A stretch of 40,443 bases of DNA from Desulfobacteraceae bacterium (GTDB lineage Bacteria; Desulfobacterota; Desulfobacteria; Desulfobacterales; Desulfosalsimonadaceae): positions 1-40,443 of the forward strand of contig QZJS01000081.1 in assembly GCA_003597945.1 (NCBI GenBank), given 5' to 3'. The translations under genes were made by a program, and so were the position numbers. This document shows positions 25,541-33,758 of this stretch, one piece after another. Position 1 is the first letter of the stretch. Each line of letters starts with the position of its first letter. Below the pieces are notes generated by a model. The model saw nothing but the letters and a program-made list of their open reading frames with translations. It made no database searches and was not told where the DNA came from.

Positions 25541-26357
25541 GATCGATGATCCGGGTAAACTGGCGGGCCGCCTGCTGGAAGACGGGGAGTCCTTTGCCTT
25601 CCGCTGTCATCCGGGGATTTCCTGTTTCAACAAATGCTGCCGCAACCTGAATCTGTTTTTGTACCCGTATGATATAATCCGCCTTAAAAAAAACCTGGGC
25701 ATGACCGCGGACCAATTTATTGAAACCCATACGGACATCGTGCTGCGGCCCGGGCACCATTTTCCGGATGTGCTGCTGCGCATGGCCGATGATCACGAAA
25801 AAACCTGTCCGTTTCTCACCGATGCCGGGTGCCGGGTCTACGCGGACCGGCCCTATACCTGCCGAATGTTTCCCGTGGAGCAGGGACTTTATTTTCAGGA
25901 AGAAAAATCACGGGCGCTTGCTCATGGTTCGAAGGGAAAAAGTACGGCCCGGCCTGTCTATTTTTTCAGGCCGCCGGATTTCTGCATGGGACAAAAGGAG
26001 ACCGTCCGCTGGAGCCGACGGTCCTGGGAGGCGGACCAGGATGCGACATTTTACAGCCGGATGACGGCCCAATGGGCCGAGCTCATGGCCCTGTTCGGCA
26101 ATGATCCATGGGCCGGGGCCGGACCTGACGGACCCAAAGGCAGGATGGCCATGATGGCGGCCTATAATATGGACGGGTTTGGCGATTTTGTGCTAAACAG
26201 CAGTTTTCTGAAGCGGCACACCGTGAAACCCCAGCTCCGACTGAAACTCAAATCCGACGACGTGGCCCTGCTGCGGCTGGGGATGGCGTGGATCCGACTC
26301 TTTCTGTTTAATATGGAAACCGATTTGCTCCGCGTGAATAAAAAAGTGGGTCTATAA
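25527..26357 (+). CDS. YkgJ-family cysteine-cluster protein (second of two)
   Basis: This 276-residue protein is a second YkgJ-type protein, distinct from its neighbour. FRCHPGISCFNKCC supplies Cys27, 33, 37 and 38; CPFLTDAGCRVYADRPYTCR supplies Cys94, 102 and 112. The family-typical LYPYDIIRLKKNLGM segment follows the first cluster. A longer C-terminal part (about 125-276) without cysteine clusters is extra relative to small YkgJ proteins. It overlaps the first YkgJ gene by 14 bases and the following lipoprotein gene by one base. The pair may act together, perhaps as paired metal-binding partners; this is inference. Confidence 0.8.
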   Translation: MKRVEIDDPGKLAGRLLEDGESFAFRCHPGISCFNKCCRNLNLFLYPYDIIRLKKNLGMTADQFIETHTDIVLRPGHHFPDVLLRMADDHEKTCPFLTDAGCRVYADRPYTCRMFPVEQGLYFQEEKSRALAHGSKGKSTARPVYFFRPPDFCMGQKETVRWSRRSWEADQDATFYSRMTAQWAELMALFGNDPWAGAGPDGPKGRMAMMAAYNMDGFGDFVLNSSFLKRHTVKPQLRLKLKSDDVALLRLGMAWIRLFLFNMETDLLRVNKKVGL

Positions 26358-27133
26358 TGATGAAAAAAACAATCTTTACGACCTTTACGACGATTTTTTT
26401 GCTGACGCTGATATCCTGCGCCGGCATGCCGGGGGGACCGGCGTCGCATATAAACGGCGCACCGCGGGACCAGATCGAGGCGGAAAACCGTTTGATGCGG
26501 AATAATCTTTCTCTGGCCATGCGCGAAAACGAAGTTCTCAAGGAAGAAAACCTGCGATACAAGTCCGAGGTGACTCAGCTCTCCGACTGTTTGGCCCGGC
26601 TTACGTCTGAAATCGCGGACATGGACCGGCGGCATCAGGAAGGCATGGACGAAATCAAGGTCCTTTTTGATCTACTTGTTATTCAACAGAGCGAGCGGGA
26701 GATGGATTACTGCTGGACCATTGATGAACTGCGATCGGCCAATGCCGCCCTCAGCGCGGAAACGGCGGCGAAAATGGAGGAGATCACGGCGGCGCTCAAA
26801 CGCGGGGATGAGGCATCCAGAAATGCCGTTGCCGCTTTGAAAGCCACGTTTGATGAGAAACTTGAAAAATATGTCCATGAAGCAGCGAGCCTCGGCCGGC
26901 TGCTGACGGAAACGCAGGACAGGCTCAAGGATCTTGAAGAACGGGTGGAAGTCGCTTCCGCGGAAGATCTGGAAACACGCGCGCAAATGGAAGACATCCG
27001 GCAGGCGATGGAAGATATCCGCCGGAAAACGGCAGGATTGGAACAGTCGCTGCAATCCTTGACATCCTCGCCTCCGCCGTCCGTCGGCCTTGAACCTGCC
27101 CGAAGCGCCGGGGAAGTGCAGGGATCTGAATGA
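26357..27133 (+). CDS. Coiled-coil lipoprotein
   Basis: This is a 258-residue lipoprotein. The signal peptide ends in the lipobox LISC with the lipidated Cys21; the following Ala-Gly does not suggest inner-membrane retention, so outer-membrane attachment is likely. Residues about 38-240 are almost entirely charged heptad-like helix with two or three breaks, predicted as a long coiled coil that could span periplasmic space. The tail is Ser/Pro-rich. The stop TGA overlaps the next ATG, which encodes the pseudo-nucleotidase with the barrel-like tail. Tight coupling suggests the two products work at the same site in the envelope. A specific function is unknown. Confidence 0.75.
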   Translation: MMKKTIFTTFTTIFLLTLISCAGMPGGPASHINGAPRDQIEAENRLMRNNLSLAMRENEVLKEENLRYKSEVTQLSDCLARLTSEIADMDRRHQEGMDEIKVLFDLLVIQQSEREMDYCWTIDELRSANAALSAETAAKMEEITAALKRGDEASRNAVAALKATFDEKLEKYVHEAASLGRLLTETQDRLKDLEERVEVASAEDLETRAQMEDIRQAMEDIRRKTAGLEQSLQSLTSSPPPSVGLEPARSAGEVQGSE

Positions 27134-29298
27134 GAACAGCGGAGTTTTCGTGCGCCATGCCGCGTTTCCGGTTTCCGTCTGTCCGGGCATGGGTGATTCT
27201 TTTGGCGGCGGTTCTCATCCCCGGATCCGTATCCGCGGAAGGGGATGCTGGCGATGTCGTATTGATGCTGACCGCCAACCTCGGCGGTCGTTTCACAACG
27301 GCCATACAGGAACAGGAATCGGCCGATCCCATGCTGATCCTGGCCCAATCCATCCGACATCGGCAGCAGGAGCATCCCGCCGACCTTCTTATTGATCTCG
27401 GAAACGCCTTTTACCCCGGCCCGTTGTCGCGGTATTCCCACGGGTCGGTTATGATGGATTTTCTCGATTACTTTAATTATTCAGCAACGCTTGTCTCCTC
27501 CCAGGATCTCAATATCGGCATCAATAACCTGTCGTTTCTGGGCAAGGGAAAAAACGCAAACCTGCTTTCCGCAAACATCCGCCAGAACGGCCTTCCGGTA
27601 TTCGCCCCGTATTTCATCTCGGAAATTAACGGACGACGGTTTGCGTTTATCGGAATTACTTCCGGTAAAGGATTTTTCGATATCGCCGAAAAGGCGGTGC
27701 TGGACGTGTCCCTTGCCGATGTCGACGAGGTCATAACGGACGCCTTGTCGGCCCTTGAGCAGGAACATATCGATTTTGTCATTGCGCTGTCCGGGCTTTC
27801 ACAGCCCGACAATCTTGATCTCATGCAGCAGTTCCCGAGAATCTCCCTCTGCATTACCGGCGGCGACACTACCGGCGACCTCTATTCCGTCAAGGCGAAC
27901 CGGGTGGACCTTGATTCCGGCCAAACCATCGTCTCCCTCACCCGGTCTGACGGCTTCTATACGTTGACGCTTAATGCAAGGGAGAAACTCGCCGTCGGAT
28001 CGTTACTTTTTGATACGCCCGTTGAATGCGCTCTTGAGGACCCCGCATACGCTGCGTTCGTGGGCCGGCTTTCCCTCTGGAAACTCCGGTTTGCCAGGGA
28101 GGGGCTTGAAACCGTTGCGGCGGATCTTCCGGAACCCATTGATGTGGACAGCCGGAAGGTTGCGGATATGCTCCGGGACCGGTTCAGGGCCGAGGTGGCC
28201 ATCATCGAGTCGCATGCCGTCATCCCCCAGACCCTTTCCGAAACCATCTCCTATACGGATATCCTGCGGATGGTTGCCAATGATTTCCCGCTGTTCACCT
28301 ACCGGCTGACCGGCGGGGAGCTTAAAAAGATATTGCGGGATACCGAAGGACTGATCATCAGCGGCGCGGATGACGCCATGATTCAGGGGTACCCCCTCGC
28401 CGACCAGCGAAGTTACAAAATCTGTTCCCCCCAGTCGGTTTACGAGCTTCTGGCCAAAAAACTGGGACGCGACGATATTGACTATACCAACACCTGGCGG
28501 ACCTTGTCCGATGAAATACGCATCGACCTGATCGATGAACGGATCATGGCCAGGCACGATTTCGATTACCTGGAACGCCGTTATCGGTTTCTCGCGGACC
28601 TGTCCTTCTCGAATTTTTTTGATCAATCCGAGGTCAACCGGGGGGATGCCATGGACAAGCCGCCGGGAAAGCCGGCCGCGTCTTATCGGAAATGGGGACT
28701 GGAGAACAAGGCGGTTTTGACCTTCTACAACCGGGACCACATGTTTGAACTGACGCCCTATATCTTTTTTGTGCGGCAGGACGACGATTACCTGCGGAAC
28801 CTGCTCCGGGGGACCCTGCTTTACACGTATAACCTCAATCCGGTGGCCAGGCCCTATTGCAAGTCCCAGGTGGATACGGTGGTCCGGCCCGTGGACGATC
28901 TCCGCCCCGTGCTGATCCGGCAAACCCTCGGCGCCCAGGTGGAAACCGACCATATCACCGGCAAAATGGGTTTTGGTTTTGAAAAACAGGTCCGTGATCC
29001 TGAAGAAGACCTATTTTCCGGTATTGAAACGATTATCGGGATCAAATATGATTTCCGGCAATACCTGACATACACCTTCGGTCTGGATACGTTTTTCGCC
29101 ATTCCGCAGGATCATTTCAACAGGCACCAGATCCGATCGGATATTTCCAACGCCCTGTCCTTTAAACTGAACTCTTACCTGGCATTTACCATAAAGCATA
29201 CGTGGTTCTATTTATATTCCGGTGAATTCAAGGAACAATATTCGGATTCGCGGACCCTTCTTTCCCTCGACCTGGCGACCGATTTCAAGATTCACTAA
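27130..29298 (+). CDS. Inactive-looking 5'-nucleotidase homologue with barrel-like C-terminus
   Basis: This is a 722-residue exported protein; the signal peptide ends near VSAEG (residue 37). Residues 42-260 follow the calcineurin-like half of UshA-type 5'-nucleotidases in order, but every metal-ligand motif is altered. The TNDxHG position reads TANLGG (48-53), the GD position reads GN (91-92), GNHEFD reads SSQDLN (123-128), the SHxG position reads LSGLS (220-224), and GGHTH reads GGDTT (244-248). Residues 330-480 follow the 5'-nucleotidase C-domain, including ISYTDILRMVANDFPLF and LTGGELKKIL. Residues about 525-722 are alternating aromatic strands ending in a charged-aromatic segment, like an outer-membrane barrel. 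Catalysis seems unlikely; a binding or scaffold role is inferred. Confidence 0.7.
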   Translation: MRTAEFSCAMPRFRFPSVRAWVILLAAVLIPGSVSAEGDAGDVVLMLTANLGGRFTTAIQEQESADPMLILAQSIRHRQQEHPADLLIDLGNAFYPGPLSRYSHGSVMMDFLDYFNYSATLVSSQDLNIGINNLSFLGKGKNANLLSANIRQNGLPVFAPYFISEINGRRFAFIGITSGKGFFDIAEKAVLDVSLADVDEVITDALSALEQEHIDFVIALSGLSQPDNLDLMQQFPRISLCITGGDTTGDLYSVKANRVDLDSGQTIVSLTRSDGFYTLTLNAREKLAVGSLLFDTPVECALEDPAYAAFVGRLSLWKLRFAREGLETVAADLPEPIDVDSRKVADMLRDRFRAEVAIIESHAVIPQTLSETISYTDILRMVANDFPLFTYRLTGGELKKILRDTEGLIISGADDAMIQGYPLADQRSYKICSPQSVYELLAKKLGRDDIDYTNTWRTLSDEIRIDLIDERIMARHDFDYLERRYRFLADLSFSNFFDQSEVNRGDAMDKPPGKPAASYRKWGLENKAVLTFYNRDHMFELTPYIFFVRQDDDYLRNLLRGTLLYTYNLNPVARPYCKSQVDTVVRPVDDLRPVLIRQTLGAQVETDHITGKMGFGFEKQVRDPEEDLFSGIETIIGIKYDFRQYLTYTFGLDTFFAIPQDHFNRHQIRSDISNALSFKLNSYLAFTIKHTWFYLYSGEFKEQYSDSRTLLSLDLATDFKIH

Positions 29299-29397
29299 AG
29301 GATAAAATGACTTTCCAGCGCCCCAAAAAAGGTTTAAATAACTGTTCACGAATGAGATAAAACTGTTGAAAACGCCACGCAAAAGAAAGGAAAAAAT

Positions 29398-30159
29398 ATG
29401 ACCGCAACATTTGATCTTACCGGAAAAGTCGCTATTGTCACCGGCGCGGGTCGGGGCATCGGCCGGGCCGTGGCTATGGGGTTGGCTGCCTCGGGCGCAT
29501 CTGTTGTTCTGGCTGCCCGCACCGCGGAACAAATCCAGGCCGCAGCCGATGAAATTCAGGCCGGCGGCGGCAAGGCCCTGGCCGTTCCCACCGATCTCAC
29601 CGACACCGCCCAGATTGAGCGTCTGGCCGCCGAGACGGTCAGCGCGTTCGGTCGCATCGACATTCTGGTCAACAACGCGGCCCGCAGTTTTCTGCGGGGT
29701 TTGATGGATCTGCGCGAAGACGGCTGGGACAAAGTGTTTAACACCAATGTCAAGGCCGCCTGGCTGCTGAGCCGGGCCGCAGCGCGCACCATGATGGAAC
29801 AAAAAAGCGGCCGCATCATCAATATCACCACCGTGGGGGCCGAAAAGGCCGAGTTGGGCATGGCCGCCTACGGCTGCAGCAAGGCGGCCCTTAAAATGCT
29901 CACCCGCTGCATGGCCCGGGAATGGGCCATTTTCGGCATTCAGGTCAACGCCGTGGGCCCCGGCCTGACCCGCACCGAGTTCAGCCAGCCCATCTGGTCC
30001 AACCCCGATATCGCAAAGCTCGTCACCGCCCATCTGCCCCTGGGCCGCATTGCCGAGCCCGAGGAGATCGTCCCCGCGGTCCTGTTTCTGGCATCCGACG
30101 CCGCCAGCTACATGACCGGCGAAACCATTTACGTGGACGGCGGCGCCCTGACCACCTGA
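29398..30159 (+). CDS. Short-chain dehydrogenase/reductase (SDR)
   Basis: This is a 253-residue classical SDR. The dinucleotide motif is TGAGRGIG (15-22), NNAA follows in the core, and YGCSK supplies the catalytic Tyr and Lys. Thirteen residues before the Tyr, where the catalytic Ser normally sits (INISS), the protein has INITTVG, so Thr takes that place. The C-terminal GETIYVDGG motif is typical. It reduces a carbonyl or oxidises an alcohol; the substrate is unknown, with 3-oxoacyl-type and gluconate 5-dehydrogenase-type enzymes as the nearest in style. AAAGG precedes the ATG. It stands apart from the operon before it (99-bp gap). Confidence 0.9.
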   Translation: MTATFDLTGKVAIVTGAGRGIGRAVAMGLAASGASVVLAARTAEQIQAAADEIQAGGGKALAVPTDLTDTAQIERLAAETVSAFGRIDILVNNAARSFLRGLMDLREDGWDKVFNTNVKAAWLLSRAAARTMMEQKSGRIINITTVGAEKAELGMAAYGCSKAALKMLTRCMAREWAIFGIQVNAVGPGLTRTEFSQPIWSNPDIAKLVTAHLPLGRIAEPEEIVPAVLFLASDAASYMTGETIYVDGGALTT

Positions 30160-30201
30160 CAAGCAAAACGATTAATAAGGGTTAGGGATGAAAAAAACTA
30201 T

Positions 30202-30231
30202 TTGACAAGTGGTTTGGGGTTTGGCTAGGTA
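30202..30231 (+). promoter_or_regulatory. Candidate promoter for the Cys-rich exported protein
   Basis: TTGACA (30202-30207) is followed after 18 bases by TAGGTA (30226-30231). The -35 is perfect and the -10 weak. It lies about 70 bases before the ATG at 30302, in a 142-bp gap with no other structure seen. Confidence 0.4.
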
Positions 30232-30301
30232 GGCCGCTCAACAGGGTAGGGGTTTTTCAGAGAAAATCATTGTGAAAGGGAGTGTTTGAATTTTTAAGAA
30301 T

Positions 30302-30787
30302 ATGGCATTAAAGCCGAATATACCGAATATATTGATCTTATTTCTGTTTTCCGGCGCATTGCTTGTCTTGCCGGTCAGGGGTGCGGCCGCCGAAGCCGAT
30401 AATGGCGGCACCGGCGTCTGGCGTTGCGGTGAAGATGGGCCGGCAAAGGAAATGGGTGATGATGCCTGTGAAAACGGCTGGTATTGTCCCTGGTGCCATG
30501 AATACATTTTGCCCGGGCCGGGAGCCGGATCGTCTGAACACGGGTGCAGCCCCTGTGATCCGCATTATATCCCGTTTTCCGGGGAAGAGCGGTTTTCCAG
30601 AAATCAGGCGATCCTGATTGTCGAGGGGTTGCTGCGGAAATCAGATATCCCGGATCTCATGCCCACGTCGATTAAGGAAATGGAAAACGTTTACGAAGCC
30701 CGTATTGTCGATACCGACGGCTTTCACGCGGACACGCTCCAGGTTCATAAAGCCAATGGATGGGTCCGTTCCCTTTTGTTGCCATAG
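30302..30787 (+). CDS. Cys-rich exported protein, unknown
   Basis: This 161-residue protein is not recognised. A signal peptide (about residues 1-31, ending GAAAEA) leads to a small domain with six cysteines in 44 residues: WRCG (42), ACENGWYCPWC (56, 62, 65) and HGCSPC (82, 85). Two CxxC pairs with nearby aromatic residues look like a zinc knuckle or a pair of disulfides. The rest (95-161) is a helix-strand region (AILIVEGLLRK... VYEARIVDTDGFHADTLQV) of a kind seen in small periplasmic sensor-like or PepSY-like domains, but the match is too weak to name. It converges on rarA with a 40-bp gap. Confidence 0.6.
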   Translation: MALKPNIPNILILFLFSGALLVLPVRGAAAEADNGGTGVWRCGEDGPAKEMGDDACENGWYCPWCHEYILPGPGAGSSEHGCSPCDPHYIPFSGEERFSRNQAILIVEGLLRKSDIPDLMPTSIKEMENVYEARIVDTDGFHADTLQVHKANGWVRSLLLP

Positions 30788-30827
30788 CAAGCTGTTTTAT
30801 ATGTAACAATCTGTTTTATAAAAAAAT

Positions 30828-32222
30828 TTATTTCCCGGCATCGTTTTTTTCCGCGCGTTGCAGGATGGCCCGCCAGTATGCCAGCCGTTCCCCCATCATC
30901 TTTTCATATCCCCGGTCCGTGGGCGTGTAAAAAACCGATCCTTTGAGTTCATCCGGCAGATAGTGCTGTGCTGTAAACGCCTCCGGGTGATCATGGGCGT
31001 ATTGATAGTTTTTTCCATATCCCAGATCTTTCATCAGTCTTGTGGGAGCGTTGCGGATATGGAACGGGACCGGAAGGGAACCTGTTTTTTGAATGGTTTC
31101 AACAACGGCATTATAGGCGGTGTAAGTGCGGTTGCTCTTGGGCGCGCAGGCCAGGTAAACGGCGGCCTGGGCCAGGCAGAGATCGCCCTCGGGTGATCCG
31201 AGGAACCGGTAGGCCTGCATGGCGTCCATGGTCAGGGTCAGTGCCCGGGGATCGGCGTTGCCGATATCTTCGGCGGCAAAGCGGACCATGCGCCGGGCGA
31301 TATAGGCGGGGTCCTCGCCGGCCGACATCATCCTTGCCAGCCAGTAGAGGGCCGCGTCCGGATCACTTCCCCTCAGGCTTTTGTGAAAGGCCGAAATCAG
31401 GTTGTAGTGGGACTCGCCGTCCTTGTCGTAAATCAGGGCCTTTTTGCCCATGGCCTGTTCCACGTCTTCGGGGGTGATCTCGGCGAACCCGTCGTCGGTC
31501 CGATCCGGCCTGGCCGCCGCGTTGACCGCCGATATCTCCAGGGCCGTCAGGGCGGCCCGGGCATCCCCGTCGGACAGGGAAACAATATGTTTTATGGCCC
31601 TATCCGATATCCTCAGTTTGAGCATCCCCAGCCCTTTTTCCCGATCTGCCAGGGCCCGGTTCAGCAGTTCCTTCATCTGCTCATTGGACAGGGCCGAAAG
31701 CGTGATGACCCGGCACCGGGACATCAAGGCCGGAATAACTTCAAAGGACGGGTTTTCCGTGGTGGCGCCGATGAGGATGATCAGGCCGCTTTCCACATGA
31801 TGCAGAAAAGCGTCCTGCTGGGCCTTGTTGAACCGGTGGATTTCATCCACGAAAAGGATGGTCCGTTTCCGGTGGAGGCTGCGCTGCTGCCGGGCCGTGT
31901 CAATGACATTCCGGATTTCCTTGACCCCGGACAGCACGGCCGAAAACTGGGCGAAATAACAGCGGGTATGCCGGGCGATGAGCCGGGCCAGGGTGGTTTT
32001 GCCGGAGCCGGGCGGGCCCCAGAGGATCATGGAAAAGAGGCGGTCCTGGGCGATGGCGTTGCGGATCAGGGTGCCTTTGCCCACCACGTGGGCCTGGCCG
32101 ATGTACTCGTCGAAATCCGCCGGCCGCATCCGGTCCGCCAGGGGCCGCAGGCCGTCGGCGGCCATGTCGGCCTGGAATTCAAAAAGATCCGGGCCTTCCT
32201 GTCCTTTATTGCGACGGTCCAT
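30828..32222 (-). CDS. rarA: Replication-associated recombination protein A (AAA ATPase)
   Basis: This is a 464-residue AAA+ ATPase of the RarA/MgsA (WRNIP1) family, which acts at stalled replication forks. The N-terminal signature [20 protein letters not shown] leads to Walker A GPPGSGKT at about 69-76 and Walker [17 protein letters not shown]. The C-terminal tetramerisation domain includes [27 protein letters not shown] sequence and the end motif [14 protein letters not shown] eight bases before the ATG at 32222 supports this start over the TTG one codon earlier. It follows der by 24 bases on the same strand. Confidence 0.94.
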   Translation of the reverse strand: MDRRNKGQEGPDLFEFQADMAADGLRPLADRMRPADFDEYIGQAHVVGKGTLIRNAIAQDRLFSMILWGPPGSGKTTLARLIARHTRCYFAQFSAVLSGVKEIRNVIDTARQQRSLHRKRTILFVDEIHRFNKAQQDAFLHHVESGLIILIGATTENPSFEVIPALMSRCRVITLSALSNEQMKELLNRALADREKGLGMLKLRISDRAIKHIVSLSDGDARAALTALEISAVNAAARPDRTDDGFAEITPEDVEQAMGKKALIYDKDGESHYNLISAFHKSLRGSDPDAALYWLARMMSAGEDPAYIARRMVRFAAEDIGNADPRALTLTMDAMQAYRFLGSPEGDLCLAQAAVYLACAPKSNRTYTAYNAVVETIQKTGSLPVPFHIRNAPTRLMKDLGYGKNYQYAHDHPEAFTAQHYLPDELKGSVFYTPTDRGYEKMMGERLAYWRAILQRAEKNDAGK

Positions 32223-32246
32223 CAATAATCTCCCGGAATCGGGGCG

Positions 32247-33623
32247 TCAGGCGCGCTTGCGTCCCGGCCGGCGCGGCGCTGGTCCTGGCTTTTTGCGGGG
32301 TTTTTCATCGTTTCCTCCGCGTTTTCGCAAAAACAGACGGACGGGCGCCTTGTCTAAGCCGGTCTCGTTGCGGATCTGGTTGATCAGGTACCGCTGATAG
32401 GAAAAGTGGACCCCCTCGGGATGATTGACAAAACAGACAAACGTCGGCGGCCGGGTCGAAATCTGGGTGGCGTAAAAGAATTTAATCCGCCTGCCGTTAT
32501 ACAAAGAAGGCTCAGTCCGGGTGGTGGCCCGTTCAAAAATTTTATTTAACGGGCCGGTGCCGACGCGGGCGTTATACTGGTCAAAGACCGTTTCGACCAT
32601 AGTAAATATTTTGGGAACGTGTTTTCCCGTGAGCGCGGAAATGGGCATGGCCGGCGCGAAACTAAGATACTTGGCGGCGTCCCGCAACTGATCCATGAAC
32701 CGCTTGAGGGTTTTGCCGTCTTTTTCCACCAGGTCCCATTTGTTGAGCAGAAAAATGCAGCCGCAGCCCCGCTCAAAGGCGTATCCCGCGATTTTGACGT
32801 CCTGATCCGTGATGCCTTCGTCGGCATCAATAACGATCAGGGCGATATCGCATCGTTCGATACTTTTTAATGCCTTGATAATGGAAAATTTTTCGATTTT
32901 TTCCGAAATCTGTTTTTTGCGGCGGATGCCGGCGGTATCAATTAAAAGATAATTCCGGTTGTTGACCGTATAGGGCGTGTCAATGGCGTCCCGGGTGGTG
33001 CCGGGCTGAGGGCTGACGATCACCCGGTCCCAGCCGAGGATACGGTTGACAAGAGAGGATTTGCCCACATTGGGCCGGCCGATCACCGCGATGCGGATGG
33101 TATCCTCGTCTATGGGTTCGGCATCCGAGCGGGGAAACGATTCGGTCAGGGCATCTAAAAAATCCGATATCCCGTAGCCGTGTTCGGCTGAAACCGGAAA
33201 GAGGGGATCAATGCCCAGGCCGGAGAATTCATAGGTGCTGTGTTCCCTGTCGTACCCGTCAATTTTGTTGACGGCGAAAAAAACCGGCTGCTTCTGCGGC
33301 CGGAGGATATCGATGAGTTCCCGGTCATAGGGCGTAATGCCGCTCTTGCCGTCTAAGACCAGAACCACGGCATCGGCTTCTCTGATGGCCGCAAGCACAT
33401 GGGCACGGCTTAACGCGGAAATATCGTCATGGTCTCCCATGGAAAAACCGCCCGTGTCGATGACGGTAAACAGGGTGTCGTTCCAGGCGGCATCGCCGTA
33501 ATGGCGGTCCCGGGTGACGCCGGGCATGTCATCCACCAGGGCGGCCCTGGTTTTGGTGATCCGGTTGAACAAGGTTGATTTGCCGACATTGGGTCGGCCG
33601 ATAAGGGCCACAAGGGGTTTCAT
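32247..33623 (-). CDS. der: Ribosome-associated GTPase Der (EngA)
   Basis: This is a 458-residue essential GTPase for 50S ribosome assembly. It has the two tandem G domains unique to Der: GRPNVGKS at 9-16 with DTGG (56-59) and NKID (119-122), then GRPNVGKS at 182-189 with DTAG (229-232) and NKWD (294-297). A KH-like domain follows, and the tail is strongly basic and proline-rich. The start at 33623 (MKPLVALIG) places the first G1 motif at the usual distance; an upstream in-frame ATG at 33686 would add 21 residues encoded by the adjacent repeat and is rejected. No strong ribosome binding site is visible. Confidence 0.95.
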   Translation of the reverse strand: MKPLVALIGRPNVGKSTLFNRITKTRAALVDDMPGVTRDRHYGDAAWNDTLFTVIDTGGFSMGDHDDISALSRAHVLAAIREADAVVLVLDGKSGITPYDRELIDILRPQKQPVFFAVNKIDGYDREHSTYEFSGLGIDPLFPVSAEHGYGISDFLDALTESFPRSDAEPIDEDTIRIAVIGRPNVGKSSLVNRILGWDRVIVSPQPGTTRDAIDTPYTVNNRNYLLIDTAGIRRKKQISEKIEKFSIIKALKSIERCDIALIVIDADEGITDQDVKIAGYAFERGCGCIFLLNKWDLVEKDGKTLKRFMDQLRDAAKYLSFAPAMPISALTGKHVPKIFTMVETVFDQYNARVGTGPLNKIFERATTRTEPSLYNGRRIKFFYATQISTRPPTFVCFVNHPEGVHFSYQRYLINQIRNETGLDKAPVRLFLRKRGGNDEKPRKKPGPAPRRPGRKRA

Positions 33624-33639
33624 AGGTGACAAGGGTCCG

Positions 33640-33758
33640 GGAAAAAGTGCGAAAATGCGCCATTGCGCTCGCGAAAAGGCTTCCAATGAACGTCACGGAA
33701 GTTTACTGCTGTAAGACGACCGCGAAGCGGCGCACAGCGGCTTTTTACGAGAGCATCA
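33640..33758. repeat. Imperfect palindromic repeat between the cyclo-ligase gene and der
   Basis: Reading from the right end on the minus strand, the element starts TGATGCTCTCGTAAAAAGCC (33758 leftward). The left arm at about 33642-33675 carries AAAAAG...TGCGCC...TTGCG...CGCG, which pairs imperfectly with the right arm at about 33720-33747. It shares the TGATG-N5-GTAAAAAG end with the elements at 711-899 and 40347. Its terminal TGA is also the stop codon of the 5-formyl-THF cyclo-ligase gene (33758-33756). Confidence 0.6.

Noticed and set aside
28003..28953. 316-codon open frame antisense to the pseudo-nucleotidase
   Set aside because: No motif or ribosome binding site; explained by codon bias of the real gene.
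29212..30162. 316-codon open frame antisense to the SDR gene
   Set aside because: Composition is Gly/His-rich and repetitive; the plus-strand SDR has all family motifs.
33624..33686. 21-residue N-terminal extension of Der from an upstream ATG
   Set aside because: The extension is encoded by repeat DNA and Der normally starts right before the first G1 motif.
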